64,000 nt of DNA, taken from the NCBI GenBank assembly GCA_029433345.1, contig JAQTHY010000001.1, positions 744,001-808,000 of the forward strand, read 5' to 3'. The number at the start of each line of letters is the position of its first letter. Within the stretch, counting starts at the first letter, position 1. The translations under genes were made by a program, and so were the position numbers. The stretch is from Orbaceae bacterium ESL0727 (lineage in GTDB: Bacteria > Pseudomonadota > Gammaproteobacteria > Enterobacterales > Orbaceae). The notes under the pieces were generated by a model, which was not told where the DNA came from, made no database searches, and worked only from the letters and a program-made list of their open reading frames with translations. Shown here piece by piece: positions 36,658 through 46,951 of the stretch.

Positions 36658-37452
36658 GTGAACGTAACTAAAACAGTGGTTAAATTAGAAGATTTATGGC
36701 AAACCATTAGGCAAGAAGCAATACAATTAGTTGAAAGTGAACCTATGTTAGCCAGTTATTTCCATGCAACATTGCTAAATCATGATAATTTAGGTAGTGC
36801 ACTGAGTTATATTTTGGCCAATAAACTTTCAACAGAAGTCATGCCCGCGATTGATATTCGTGAAATGACTTGGCAAGCTTATAAAGCAGATCAGGCACTT
36901 ATTCACTCGGCAATGATTGATATTATGGCTGTCTATCTGCGAGATCCCGCCACTAACTATTACTCTACTCCGCTCCTCTATTATAAAGGTTTCTTATCCT
37001 TACAAGCTTATCGTGTTGCACATTGGTTATGGACACAAAACCGACGTTCATTAGCGATCTTTTTACAAAATCAAATTGCACTTGTTTTTGGGGTTGATAT
37101 CCATCCTGCCGCGATCATTGGTTCAGGCGTCATGTTTGATCATGCAACCGGTATTGTTATTGGTGAAACAGCCGTTGTAGAAAATGATGTCTCAATTTTG
37201 CAATCTGTGACGCTTGGGGGAACGGGCAAAGAAAATGGCGATCGTCACCCTAAGATTCGGGAAGGGGTGATGATTGGTGCCAATGCGACAATTTTAGGGA
37301 ATATTGAAATTGGTAAAGGTGCCAAAATTGGTGCGGGATCCGTCGTACTTGAATCTGTGCCGGATCATACCACCGCTGCTGGCGTACCGGCTAAAATAGT
37401 CGGATGTCCTGATTGCGAAATGCCATCACTCAATATGGATCAAGAGATTTAA
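36658..37452 (+). CDS. cysE: Serine acetyltransferase
   Basis: 264 aa; GTG start with TAGGA 9 bases upstream. It makes O-acetylserine from serine and acetyl-CoA, the first step of cysteine synthesis. The N-terminal helical domain is followed by a left-handed beta-helix of hexapeptide repeats (VDIHPAAIIG, DHATGIVIGETAVV, GGTGKENGDRHPKI). The Asp and His catalytic positions of the family are kept. It is convergent with mscS, 15 bases apart. Confidence 0.96.
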   Translation: MNVTKTVVKLEDLWQTIRQEAIQLVESEPMLASYFHATLLNHDNLGSALSYILANKLSTEVMPAIDIREMTWQAYKADQALIHSAMIDIMAVYLRDPATNYYSTPLLYYKGFLSLQAYRVAHWLWTQNRRSLAIFLQNQIALVFGVDIHPAAIIGSGVMFDHATGIVIGETAVVENDVSILQSVTLGGTGKENGDRHPKIREGVMIGANATILGNIEIGKGAKIGAGSVVLESVPDHTTAAGVPAKIVGCPDCEMPSLNMDQEI

Positions 37453-37467
37453 TGTTATTTGCTCTTC

Positions 37468-38301
37468 CTATTTAGAATTGACATTCACATCCATGGTCGG
37501 ATATGGAATATTAATACTATTTTCAGCAAATAGATTTTTAATATTTTCTAATAATTCAGCTTTAACATTATCGTAATTTGCGTTGCTCGTCCAAACCAAT
37601 ACGACAAAGTTGATTGATGAAGAATCTAATTGATCAAGGCGCACAATCGGTGCTTTTGTGCTCATAATATTATTGGTTTTACCGACAACTTGATTTAACA
37701 CCTGATACACCTTTTTGATATCAGAATCATAACCAACATTGACCGTGATATCTAAACGGCGATCAGGTAAGCGGGTATAATTAATAATATTTGCGGCAAT
37801 GATCTGCCCATTTGGGATAACCACGACTTCGTTTGTTGGTGTAATCAAAATAGTTGAAAAAATTTGGATAGAATCAATCGTACCTTTTAAGTTATTGACT
37901 ATCACGACTTCACCGACCTTAAAGGGGCGAAACACGATGAGTAATACACCGGCAGCGAAATTAGCCAGTGAACCTTGTAAGGCTAAACCAACGGCTAAAC
38001 CAGCCGCACCAATGACCGCAACAATTGATGCTGTTTGAACACCTAACTGCCCTAGCACGGCAACTAATGTCATAATAATGATGGCATAATTGGCCAATGA
38101 ACTCACAAATTTCACTACGGTAGGATCAACGCGGCGATTAGTTAGAATACGTTGTATCTGGCGGCTAATAAATTTGCCAATCATACGACCTAATAGGAAA
38201 ATTAGGATCGCGAAAGCAAAATGGATAAGATAGGACAAAAATATATCATCATATTTATCAATCAAAGAACGGGTTTGCTTAATAATTTCATTTGAATTCA
38301 T
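37468..38301 (-). CDS. mscS: Small-conductance mechanosensitive channel
   Basis: 277 aa. Three N-terminal helices; the pore helix TM3 has the Gly/Ala pattern AVIGAAGLAVGLALQGSLANFAAG. It continues with the cytoplasmic beta domain (FKVGEVVIV, PTNEVVVIPNGQII). It releases solutes on hypo-osmotic shock. It follows slmA by 22 bases and may be the last gene of coaBC-dut-slmA-mscS. Confidence 0.93.
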   Translation of the reverse strand: MNSNEIIKQTRSLIDKYDDIFLSYLIHFAFAILIFLLGRMIGKFISRQIQRILTNRRVDPTVVKFVSSLANYAIIIMTLVAVLGQLGVQTASIVAVIGAAGLAVGLALQGSLANFAAGVLLIVFRPFKVGEVVIVNNLKGTIDSIQIFSTILITPTNEVVVIPNGQIIAANIINYTRLPDRRLDITVNVGYDSDIKKVYQVLNQVVGKTNNIMSTKAPIVRLDQLDSSSINFVVLVWTSNANYDNVKAELLENIKNLFAENSINIPYPTMDVNVNSK

Positions 38302-38323
38302 TTGCCTATCCTATTTGTTAATT

Positions 38324-38911
38324 CTAAATTAATTGTTTTACCAATAAAGACCAACGCGTATCAAAATGCGTAGTGGGTAGATATTTAAATCCTGATCGGC
38401 AATAACGTACCATCATTCCTTCACAAAAAGCGAGTAATTGACTGGATAATATGCGTTCATCGGTAGTATACGCGATGCCTTCACGAATTTTTCGCTCACG
38501 TAACACCTGCTTAATCTGTGTTTCGATGCGTTCGAACAGTTGGCTAATACGATCTTGCAACTGCTCTTTCTCAAACATTAATGCATGCCCCGTCATAATG
38601 CGTGTTAAGCCAGGATTCTTTTCCGAAAAGCCTAAAATTAAGGCTAAAATTAGTTGTAAGCGCGTTAACGTATTAGTCTCATTTTTTAAAATAAGATTAA
38701 TCCGCGAAAGTAAAATATCCTCAATATAAGCGATCAGGCTTTCAAACATTTTGGTTTTACTCGGGAAATGACGATACAGTGCAGCTTCTGATACACCCAC
38801 AGTCGCCGCTAATTTTGCCGTGGTGATCCGTTGATCACCTTCGTCAGACTCAAGCATACGTGCTAATGCTTGTAAAATATCCTCTTTACGATTTTTACTT
38901 TTGATATTCAC
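38324..38911 (-). CDS. slmA: Nucleoid occlusion factor SlmA (TetR family)
   Basis: 195 aa. An N-terminal TetR helix-turn-helix ([28 protein letters not shown]), then the all-helical SlmA domain ending in [15 protein letters not shown]-bound SlmA blocks FtsZ assembly over the chromosome. The start is GTG at 38911, two bases after the dut stop. The order coaBC-dut-slmA is the same as in E. coli. Confidence 0.95.
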   Translation of the reverse strand: MNIKSKNRKEDILQALARMLESDEGDQRITTAKLAATVGVSEAALYRHFPSKTKMFESLIAYIEDILLSRINLILKNETNTLTRLQLILALILGFSEKNPGLTRIMTGHALMFEKEQLQDRISQLFERIETQIKQVLRERKIREGIAYTTDERILSSQLLAFCEGMMVRYCRSGFKYLPTTHFDTRWSLLVKQLI

Positions 38912-38913
38912 AA

Positions 38914-39372
38914 TTATTTTTTACCTGAATGCCCAAAACCACCTTCACCGCGAAGAGATTCAGTAAATTCATTTACCACATTAAATTCAGCTTGTACCAC
39001 TGGCACAATAATTAATTGGGCAATACGATCGCCAATTTCAATCACAAAAGGGGTTTGGCTACGATTCCAAATAGGGACAAATAATTGTCCTTGATAGTCA
39101 GAATCAATCAATCCGACCAAATTACCCAGTACGATACCATTTTTATAGCCTAACCCTGAACGGGGTAAGACTAAAGCGGCGAGCCCTGGATCAGCAATAT
39201 GCATCGCTAAACCGGTTGGTGTTAAAATCGTCTCACCCGGTTTTATTTCAGTCACTTTCGTAAACATGGCACGTAAATCAATGCCTGCCGATCCTTCTGT
39301 TGCATAGGTTGGCATTGGGAATTCATTGCCTAAACGGTTATCTAAAATTTTAATATCAATTTTTCTTTTCAT
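38914..39372 (-). CDS. dut: dUTP diphosphatase
   Basis: 152 aa trimeric dUTPase, hydrolysing dUTP to dUMP. All five motifs are visible: [36 protein letters not shown], and the C-terminal GEGGFGHSG. It overlaps the end of coaBC by 17 bases. Confidence 0.97.
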   Translation of the reverse strand: MKRKIDIKILDNRLGNEFPMPTYATEGSAGIDLRAMFTKVTEIKPGETILTPTGLAMHIADPGLAALVLPRSGLGYKNGIVLGNLVGLIDSDYQGQLFVPIWNRSQTPFVIEIGDRIAQLIIVPVVQAEFNVVNEFTESLRGEGGFGHSGKK

Positions 39373-40609
39373 TCTGACTCGCTTTATATCGTTGTATGAT
39401 CTTCTTAATTAACTGTTTGGCTAAAATCTGTTTATTGCAAAGCGGTAACGTTTCTTGCTCACTCTTTTTTTCATTCGCGGTTATGGAATGTTGCCAATAG
39501 AGTGTTAATGCATTTTGGTCAGCATTAAAACCGATTTGCTGATTTGAGATATCATTAGCACAAATAAGATCTAAGTTTTTAGTGATCAATTTTTTCAAGG
39601 CATAAGCTTCGATATTGTGGCTCTCTGCTGCAAATCCGACCACAAAAGGGCGATCTTTTTTAAGAGAAGCGACACTAGCGACAATATCTGGATTTTTAAC
39701 TAACGTAATAACAATTTCATTATTATTATCTTGTTTCTTGATTTTTTGTTTGGCGATAGTTGCGGCACGGTAATCGGCAACCGCGGCACAAGCAATAAAA
39801 ATTGTCGACTGCTGCGCCTGTTGGATAGCTGCATTATACATTTCTTGTGCAGTTTTTACATTAATCCGTTCAACATTCGCGGGGGTATCTAGATGGACTG
39901 GGCCAGCGATAAGCACGACCTTAGCCCCCATTTCTGCTGCTGCATTAGCGATAGCAAACCCCATTTTACCGGAACTATAGTTACTAATATAACGTACCGG
40001 ATCTAACTCTTCAATAGTTGGGCCGGCAGTCACGGTGATTGTCATGCCAGCTAACGCATTAGAGGTTGTAAAATAGTCTTCGATATTAACGGCTAATGTC
40101 GCGGGTTCTACCATTCGCCCAGGACCTATATCACCACATGCCTGAAACCCTTTATCGGGTCCCCAAATAAGTACATTACGTTCAGCTAAGCGCGCTAAGT
40201 TTTGCTGTGTGACCTTAGCTTTGTACATTTGTTGATTCATTGCAGGTGCAATAGCAATAGGCTCCGGTGTTGCCAGACAAAGCGTAGAAAGCAGATCATC
40301 AGCAAGACCACACGCTAATTTGGCAATAATATTTGCGGTTGCTGGTGCGATCAAAACTAAATCTGCCCATTTTGCAAGCTCGATATGGCTCATTGATAGT
40401 TCAGCGGTGGGATCAAATAAATCATTCACCACATGATGAGCAGAAACAGCTTGTAATGTCATCGGTGTGACAAAATGTGTTGCTGATTCTGTCATCACAA
40501 CACGCACGTCAGCACCTTTTTTTTTGAGTTGACGGATAAGATCTGGGCATTTATAAGCGGCAATACCACCAGTAATCCCTAATAAAATCCGTTTACCCGC
40601 TAAGTTCAT
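39356..40609 (-). CDS. coaBC: Bifunctional phosphopantothenoylcysteine decarboxylase / synthetase
   Basis: 417 aa from the ATG at 40609 ([20 protein letters not shown]); the frame is open further up but without support. The N-terminal CoaC flavoprotein has the active-site region SAHHVV and PAMNQQMY; the C-terminal CoaB has [24 protein letters not shown]. Two successive steps of coenzyme A synthesis. First gene of coaBC-dut-slmA. Confidence 0.96.
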   Translation of the reverse strand: MNLAGKRILLGITGGIAAYKCPDLIRQLKKKGADVRVVMTESATHFVTPMTLQAVSAHHVVNDLFDPTAELSMSHIELAKWADLVLIAPATANIIAKLACGLADDLLSTLCLATPEPIAIAPAMNQQMYKAKVTQQNLARLAERNVLIWGPDKGFQACGDIGPGRMVEPATLAVNIEDYFTTSNALAGMTITVTAGPTIEELDPVRYISNYSSGKMGFAIANAAAEMGAKVVLIAGPVHLDTPANVERINVKTAQEMYNAAIQQAQQSTIFIACAAVADYRAATIAKQKIKKQDNNNEIVITLVKNPDIVASVASLKKDRPFVVGFAAESHNIEAYALKKLITKNLDLICANDISNQQIGFNADQNALTLYWQHSITANEKKSEQETLPLCNKQILAKQLIKKIIQRYKASQNEKKN

Positions 40610-40759
40610 GATCACGTTCTCATTCTCAAAATACAGAGCGTTATAGTACCACAATTATGTTAGATAATAATTAATTTAGATAATCCGCTATTTAGATAAC
40701 GACTCACACAACGGATTCACTTATGGTTTAACTAACGCTTGATTTAACAGATAAAAGAT

Positions 40760-42421
40760 TTAATTAATCAGCAATTCTTTCGCATTAGCTAACGTATTTT
40801 CGGTGATTTTATCGCCACCTAATAATCGTGCTAGCTCGTTTAATCGTCCTTGCTGATCAAGACGTTGCATCTGTGTAATGGTCTGCTTATCTTGTGTCTG
40901 TTTACTGACGCGATAGTGTTGATGAGCATTGCCCGCAACCTGAGGTAAATGCGTAACAGTGATCACTTGGGTTGATTCACCTAATTGCCTTAATAGATTC
41001 CCCACTTTAGCGGCTGTTGCGCCACTGATACCCACGTCGATTTCATCAAAAATCAAGGCCGGTGTATCCATTTTTTTCGCAGTTAATACTTGAATGACCA
41101 ATGCAATACGCGAGAGTTCGCCGCCAGAAGCAACTTTGGCCAATGGTTGTAATGTTTGACCAGCATTAGCCGCGACTAAAAACGTAATATGATCAGCACC
41201 GTCTTCGCTCAATTTTGTTTCATCATAAGTAATCTCAATGGCCAAATTAGCATTTGGCATTGCAAGCTCTTTAATCGCTGCTGTCATTTTTTGCGCTAAT
41301 GTTTTGCTGGCTGTTTGTCGTTTCTGATGTAATTTTTGTGCAATGACTAAGGCAGCTTGATAATGTTTATCGATGTCCGCCTTAAACTGCTCACTTTGCT
41401 CATCTTCTTGATTAATTTGTTTAAATTCAGCCAACAATTGTTGGTGTAAAGCGGATAATGCTTCGGGGGCGACATGATGTTTACGCGCTAAATTAATCTG
41501 CTTGGATAAACGTTGTTCAAGCTGCATCACGCGGGCAGGATCTAATTCTAAGCTTTCTGCATAATTACGTAATTCGTGGCTAGCTTCCCTTATTTGGATA
41601 GATGCCTCATCTAACATCGTATAAATATCATTTAAGCGCGGTTCTAAAGTGATTAATGTGTTGAGGCTATTTTTAGCGCTATTAAGAAGATTATTGACAG
41701 TATATTCATCTGCCTCGTCGAGTAACATCATCGTCTGCTGACTGGTACTAATCAGCTGTTCACTATTGGCAAGGCGTTTATACTCTTCATCAATTTGCTC
41801 ATATTCACCTTCAATGGGGGAAAATTCATTGAGCTCTTTTAATTGGTATTGCAATAGCTCAAGGTGTGCGGCACGTTCCTGTTTAGTGGTTTGATATTGC
41901 TCGTAACGTTTGGTCGTCTCTTTCCAAATTTTATATGCATCACGCATTTTTGCCAGTAGATTAGGTTCGTTGATATAGTGATTAACCAAAACTTGCTGAT
42001 AATCATTGCGTAGCAACTGTTGGTGTTCATGTTGCCCATGAATTTGGATAAGCATTTGACCAATATCTTTCAGTTGCGAAACAGGCACTGAACGGCCATT
42101 AATAAACGCTTTCGAACGCCCATCTTGATTAATGACACGGCGTAAAATACATTCATTGCCATCATCAAGTTGATTTTCTTGCAACCATATTAATGCGGTA
42201 GGCGTATCATCCAACAAAAAACTGGCCGAGACATCAGCACGATCCGTATGCTGACGAATAGCTGACGCATCGGAACGATTACCTAAACAGAGCCCGAGCG
42301 CATCAATGGCGATCGATTTCCCTGCGCCTGTTTCACCCGTAATGGCGGTCATTCCTGTTGTAAAATCAACGGAAAGTTGATCGACAATAGCGAAATTATT
42401 AATAGTTAATTGTGTAATCAT
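40760..42421 (-). CDS. recN: DNA repair protein RecN
   Basis: 553 aa from the ATG at 42421, the same length as E. coli RecN; an in-frame TTG lies six codons upstream. SMC-like ATPase: Walker A GETGAGKS (about 29-36), a central coiled coil, and the C-terminal LASGGELSRIALVIQ signature and FDEIDVGISG Walker B. It acts in double-strand break repair and is usually under LexA; no clear LexA box was recognised here. Confidence 0.96.
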   Translation of the reverse strand: MITQLTINNFAIVDQLSVDFTTGMTAITGETGAGKSIAIDALGLCLGNRSDASAIRQHTDRADVSASFLLDDTPTALIWLQENQLDDGNECILRRVINQDGRSKAFINGRSVPVSQLKDIGQMLIQIHGQHEHQQLLRNDYQQVLVNHYINEPNLLAKMRDAYKIWKETTKRYEQYQTTKQERAAHLELLQYQLKELNEFSPIEGEYEQIDEEYKRLANSEQLISTSQQTMMLLDEADEYTVNNLLNSAKNSLNTLITLEPRLNDIYTMLDEASIQIREASHELRNYAESLELDPARVMQLEQRLSKQINLARKHHVAPEALSALHQQLLAEFKQINQEDEQSEQFKADIDKHYQAALVIAQKLHQKRQTASKTLAQKMTAAIKELAMPNANLAIEITYDETKLSEDGADHITFLVAANAGQTLQPLAKVASGGELSRIALVIQVLTAKKMDTPALIFDEIDVGISGATAAKVGNLLRQLGESTQVITVTHLPQVAGNAHQHYRVSKQTQDKQTITQMQRLDQQGRLNELARLLGGDKITENTLANAKELLIN

Positions 42422-42439
42422 AACGATTTTGCCACTCAA

Positions 42440-42814
42440 AGGGTTAATGTGAGATAAATTATAACAGTAAAAATACTGTAAATAAACACAGTTTATAGCG
42501 CCGCAGTTATATTCTTGATGATTCCCTGCTAAATGTTCTCTTTTTCAGATAATTTTGATTAAAATGGGTAGTAGTTCTGAAAGTTTTTAACAAAATATGA
42601 ACTATTTTTACTGATTTTTAAAGATAATTCTGCTACCGCGAATTTTGGGGAGATAACGTAACGTGAGATCTTAAACATAAAGCTATCCTGTTGAATAATA
42701 ATGTGTATATAGGAAAATAATTACGCTACACAAGAAAATAATTTATTCAAATCTACGTTGTTCTGTTATTATACTTAACAACTCTCTTTTAAAACGAACC
42801 GTGCGAATCGTAGT
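42440..42814. other. Divergent spacer recN / glycosyltransferase gene
   Basis: About 375 bases, AT-rich, without a gene. It contains a degenerate dispersed repeat on the minus strand (42548-42585: TTTCAGA..., TTTTAATCAAAA). Confidence 0.4.
42548..42585 (-). repeat. Dispersed repeat, degenerate copy F
   Basis: On the minus strand it has TTTCAGA in the same register and the A-rich 3' end, but several core TACGTTTATGT positions differ. Probably a decayed copy. Confidence 0.4.
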
Positions 42815-43888
42815 ATGAAAATTTTGTTTGGGGTGCAAGGAACAGGTAACGGTCACATCAGCCGTTGTCGAACATTAGCGAAAGCATTGACCAAAGCCGG
42901 CGCTAATGTTGATTATATTTTAAGCGGAAGAGATCCTAAAGACTATTTTGATATGAACGCGTTTGGTAATTATAAAACGTTCCGTGGCGTAAGTTTTGCG
43001 ACACTCAATGGCAAAATCAATCTCCGTAAAACGATTCAACGCATTCGGGCGTTTCGGTTAATTAAAGATGTGCATGATCTTGATTTATCCACCTACGACT
43101 GCATTATTAGCGATTTTGAGCCGGTGAGTGCTTGGGCCGCTTATTACCAACATCGTAACTGTTTAGGCATTAGTAATCAGGTTGTGTGTCAATACTTGAA
43201 ACCGAAAGAATATGGATTAATTGCTAATGTGATTATGAAGTATTATGCACCTGTTACCATTCCGATTGGCTTACATTGGTTTCATTTTGGTCATAAATTA
43301 CTGCCGCCAATGATTGATCCTTTGCAAACTGCTCCGCAAAAAGACAACACTATTGTGGTCTATTTACCCTTTGAATCATTAGATGATATTATCACGCTCC
43401 TTTCGCCTTTTTCTGATGTCCATTTCTATTGTTTCCATCCTGATGTGAAGCAACTCATCAATCAAGGGAATGTGACATTACAACCTTTGGCGAGAGATCA
43501 TTTTACGCAGACGCTAGCAGGCTGTGCGGGTATTATTGCTAACACCGGTTTTGCGTTAATTTCTGAAGCTCTCGTATTAGGGAAAAAGATTTTGACCAAA
43601 CCGGTCGCGGGGCAATTTGAGCAACTTTACAATGCCAGCTGCCTTGAACAATTAAATATGGCAACAGTCATGATGAATTTGGATAGCCAAAAACTAGCAC
43701 ATTGGCTTGATTTACCTGCAGTGGATCCGGTTATTTATCCTGATGTCGCGACTGAGTTAGCTAATTGGATTGTGACCGATCAGCAAGAACCATTACTTTC
43801 GTTAAGCGAACGATTATGGCGGGAAACACAATTCCCCGCACATGTTAATAATCGGATAAAATCATTGGGTTATGTTATCCGTAAGTAG
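42815..43888 (+). CDS. Glycosyltransferase-like protein of the MJ1255/VC2487 family
   Basis: 357 aa. It starts MKILFGVQGTGNGHISRCRTLAKAL, a GT-B-type N-terminal motif of the conserved MJ1255/VC2487 group. The C-terminal part has the nucleotide-sugar region CAGIIANTGFALISEALVLGKKIL..P..GQFEQ. The donor and acceptor are unknown. It lies 58 bases upstream of folA on the same strand with no obvious functional link. Confidence 0.75.
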   Translation: MKILFGVQGTGNGHISRCRTLAKALTKAGANVDYILSGRDPKDYFDMNAFGNYKTFRGVSFATLNGKINLRKTIQRIRAFRLIKDVHDLDLSTYDCIISDFEPVSAWAAYYQHRNCLGISNQVVCQYLKPKEYGLIANVIMKYYAPVTIPIGLHWFHFGHKLLPPMIDPLQTAPQKDNTIVVYLPFESLDDIITLLSPFSDVHFYCFHPDVKQLINQGNVTLQPLARDHFTQTLAGCAGIIANTGFALISEALVLGKKILTKPVAGQFEQLYNASCLEQLNMATVMMNLDSQKLAHWLDLPAVDPVIYPDVATELANWIVTDQQEPLLSLSERLWRETQFPAHVNNRIKSLGYVIRK

Positions 43889-43946
43889 TTGAGTAATAGT
43901 TGAATAATAAATGATAAATTGAAGAAACAACATTGAAGGAACCACG

Positions 43947-44453
43947 ATGCTTCTAAATCTTATTGTTGCCATGGCGCATCACCGTGTTATTGGCTTAAAT
44001 GGACAGATGCCATGGCATCTTCCCGCTGATTTAGCCTGGTTTAAAAAAAATACATCAGGTAACCCGGTGATTATGGGGCGTAAAACCTTTGAATCTATTG
44101 GTCGACCACTGCCTAATCGACATAATATTGTGATTAGCCAAACGGTTAATAATCAACCGGAACAGAATAATAATACTAAACTCACGTGGGTGAGTTCACT
44201 GAGTGACGCGATAGCTGTCGCACAACAAGAAGCGGTAACCGATGCGTTTATTATTGGCGGCGGACATATTTATCAGCAAGCGCTATCACTTGTCGATCAG
44301 CTTTATTTGACACATATCGACGCTGATTTAGCGGGCGATACCTATTTCCCTGATTATCACCCTGAGAAATGGCAAGTCATCTACCAAGAAGCGCATCAGG
44401 CAGATGAAAAAAATCCTTATGACTATCGTTTTGAAATCTTAAAAAAGGCCTAA
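43947..44453 (+). CDS. folA: Dihydrofolate reductase
   Basis: 168 aa. It reduces dihydrofolate with NADPH; trimethoprim target. IVAMAHHRVIGLNGQMPWHLPADLAWFK carries the active-site Asp, and VIMGRKTFESIGRPLPNR and IIGGGHIYQQAL form NADPH and substrate sites. GAAGGA lies before the ATG. It is convergent with relA, with a small inverted repeat (GCCCTTTT/AAAAGGGC, 44471-44492) between. Confidence 0.97.
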   Translation: MLLNLIVAMAHHRVIGLNGQMPWHLPADLAWFKKNTSGNPVIMGRKTFESIGRPLPNRHNIVISQTVNNQPEQNNNTKLTWVSSLSDAIAVAQQEAVTDAFIIGGGHIYQQALSLVDQLYLTHIDADLAGDTYFPDYHPEKWQVIYQEAHQADEKNPYDYRFEILKKA

Positions 44454-44470
44454 TAGCCTCTTTTCAGATT

Positions 44471-44492
44471 GCCCTTTTTTACCCAAAAGGGC
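44471..44492. terminator. Inverted repeat between folA and relA
   Basis: GCCCTTTT, six-base loop, AAAAGGGC. It is in the right place for a bidirectional terminator, but neither side has a clear T-tract. Confidence 0.5.
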
Positions 44493-44549
44493 ATCTATTA
44501 TTACTTACCATCATGAGTAAGATTGATGTTAGCCATCTAGCGAAAAAAT

Positions 44550-46796
44550 TTAGCCAGCAAACCGCTTAGCTTCAATAACATCAGGTAACTGTTTGATTTT
44601 ATTCATCACGCGCGCGAGTGAATCTTGATCAAAGATTTCCATATCCATATCAATCGTGGCTAGCTGCTGTTTTAGATCGCTATGGCTAGAAAGATTAAGC
44701 ACATTGACTTTTTCGTTGGCGACAACTGTTGTGATATCGCGCAATAAGCCACTTCGATCGTTAGCAATAATCCGGATAACCATGGTATAGCTATTTTGTC
44801 GTTCGTTACCCCATACCGCTTCCACAATCCGTTCTGGCGCATGGGCTCTTAGTTCTTGCAGCTGCTCACAATCGGCACGATGAATCGAAATACCACGCCC
44901 TTGCGTAATAAAACCGACAATCGGATCTCCGGGAATCGGTCTACAGCAGTTGGCGATAGTATGCATTAAATTACCCACACCTTCGATAATAATCTCACTC
45001 TGTTTTTTATGATTATTTTTAGGTTGTGAATTTGATTTTTGCGTAATCTGCTTTAATGCCGCTTCGTCTTCTTGTTTAGCCGTCGGTTTGTTAAATTGCG
45101 CGTTTAAGAAGTTAATCAATTGATTGATGCGAACATCGCCGCTGCCAATACTGGCTAATACTTCATCAAATGAATGAGCGTTATATTTCGTGATTAACAG
45201 ATCATCAATATCTTTCAAACTGACATTTAAAGGTTCGAGTTCGTTCTCTAAAATCTGTTTACCTGCCGCAATATTTTTATCGCGATCTTGCTTTTTAAAC
45301 CAAGCTAAAATTTTGGCTCTAGCACGGCTACTATTGACAAATCCTGTATTTGGATTAAGCCAGTCACGGCTTGGGTTGGGTTGTTTTTGGGTGATCACTT
45401 CGACTTGATCGCCCATTTTTAAAATATAGGTGAAAGGGACAATACGGCCACCTACTTTGGCGCCAATACATCTATGCCCAATATCACTGTGAATTTGATA
45501 GGCGAAATCAAGTGGTGTCGAACCGGCAGGCAGATCGACCACATCGCCTTTCGGGGTAAACACATACACACGATCATCAAAGATTTGGCTACGAACCGTT
45601 TCTTGAATTTCGCCGCTTTCTGACATCTCTTTTTGCCAAGTCAATAATTTACGCAACCAAGAGATACGTTGATCATAGGCAGTCATCTTATCAGTACTGC
45701 CTTCTTTATATTTCCAGTGTGCCGCAATACCTAATTCGGCATTGTTATGCATTTGTAAGGTACGGATTTGAATTTCAATGATTTTATTTTCGAGTCCATA
45801 CACAACAGTATGGATGGATTGGTAACCATTTGGTTTAGGATTAGCAACATAATCATCAAACTCTTTCGCAATATGTTTATAGTTACTGTGCACAATTCCC
45901 AGCGCATTATAACAATCTTCGACGCGATCACAGATAATCCGCACTGCACGGATATCATATAATTCTTCAAAATTGAGATGTTTTTTCTCCATTTTTCGCC
46001 AAATACTGTAAATATGTTTCGGGCGACCATACACTTGGGCATGGACATGATCGTGATTCATCATGGCCTGTAAAGTTTTAACAAAATGATTAATATAAGA
46101 TTCGCGATCAAGTCGTTTTTCATGCAATTTATTGGCGATAAAACGGTATTCATCTGGATGGAGATAGCGGAAGCAAAAATCTTCTAATTCCCATTTTAGC
46201 TGCCCAATGCCTAATCGATTAGCCAAAGGTGCATAGATGTTAAAACACTCTTTAGCCGCTAATACTTGCTCTTCTTTTGGGGCATTGATTAAATTGCGTA
46301 AATGGGTAATGCGTTCGGCCAGCTTAATCACCACACTACGGAAATCGTTAACCATAGCCAGTAACATACGGCGGATGCTGTCTATTTGTTCTGATGTGGC
46401 ACTGCCATTACGGATAGCACGAAGTTGACGGATCTCCTTCATACGGACAATATTGGTAACGAGGTGGATAATTTCGCGATCAAAATCTTCTTGAATATCT
46501 TCGCGACGAATAATCTTGACGTCCAAAAAAGGGAACAACAGTGCTGCACATAAACTATCTACATCCATATTGAGCATGGACAGAATTTCGACCATTTCGA
46601 CAGCATTTTGAAAGCAGAGCATCTGCTCAGGCGCACCGGCACTATTTTCAAAACAAAAATCCCACACATGTTTGAATTTTTGATAAGAGATGGGGTTAGT
46701 TAACAAGAGCTCTTGCTTAGCCCATTGCTCTACATCAAATTGCGCCAGTGAATAATGTTCCTCGTTGTGTTGATGTGCACCGCGTATTGCTACCAT
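44550..46796 (-). CDS. relA: (p)ppGpp synthetase RelA
   Basis: 748 aa, full length (E. coli 744). The N-terminal hydrolase-like domain lacks the HD pair (ALLFPFLD), typical of monofunctional RelA. The synthetase domain has YGRPKHIYSIWRKM, YDIRAVRII and NPKPNGYQSIHT. TGS (VFTPKGDVVDLPAGSTPLDFAYQIH), zinc-finger (CCRPIPGD) and ACT domains follow. It makes ppGpp on ribosomes stalled by uncharged tRNA. rlmD lies 155 bases upstream on the same strand, the E. coli order. Confidence 0.97.
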   Translation of the reverse strand: MVAIRGAHQHNEEHYSLAQFDVEQWAKQELLLTNPISYQKFKHVWDFCFENSAGAPEQMLCFQNAVEMVEILSMLNMDVDSLCAALLFPFLDVKIIRREDIQEDFDREIIHLVTNIVRMKEIRQLRAIRNGSATSEQIDSIRRMLLAMVNDFRSVVIKLAERITHLRNLINAPKEEQVLAAKECFNIYAPLANRLGIGQLKWELEDFCFRYLHPDEYRFIANKLHEKRLDRESYINHFVKTLQAMMNHDHVHAQVYGRPKHIYSIWRKMEKKHLNFEELYDIRAVRIICDRVEDCYNALGIVHSNYKHIAKEFDDYVANPKPNGYQSIHTVVYGLENKIIEIQIRTLQMHNNAELGIAAHWKYKEGSTDKMTAYDQRISWLRKLLTWQKEMSESGEIQETVRSQIFDDRVYVFTPKGDVVDLPAGSTPLDFAYQIHSDIGHRCIGAKVGGRIVPFTYILKMGDQVEVITQKQPNPSRDWLNPNTGFVNSSRARAKILAWFKKQDRDKNIAAGKQILENELEPLNVSLKDIDDLLITKYNAHSFDEVLASIGSGDVRINQLINFLNAQFNKPTAKQEDEAALKQITQKSNSQPKNNHKKQSEIIIEGVGNLMHTIANCCRPIPGDPIVGFITQGRGISIHRADCEQLQELRAHAPERIVEAVWGNERQNSYTMVIRIIANDRSGLLRDITTVVANEKVNVLNLSSHSDLKQQLATIDMDMEIFDQDSLARVMNKIKQLPDVIEAKRFAG

Positions 46797-46951
46797 AATA
46801 TTATGATCCTGCTCGATTATTGTGTCCGCGAGTTACTGTTGTTGGGAAAAGCAAGGTGAATGACCCCCGTTTCCAACGAGGTTATGGCTAATTCGCCCAC
46901 TTTTCCTGTTATTTTCGATGGTAATAAGTATTTATGGTGATTCTACAACAA

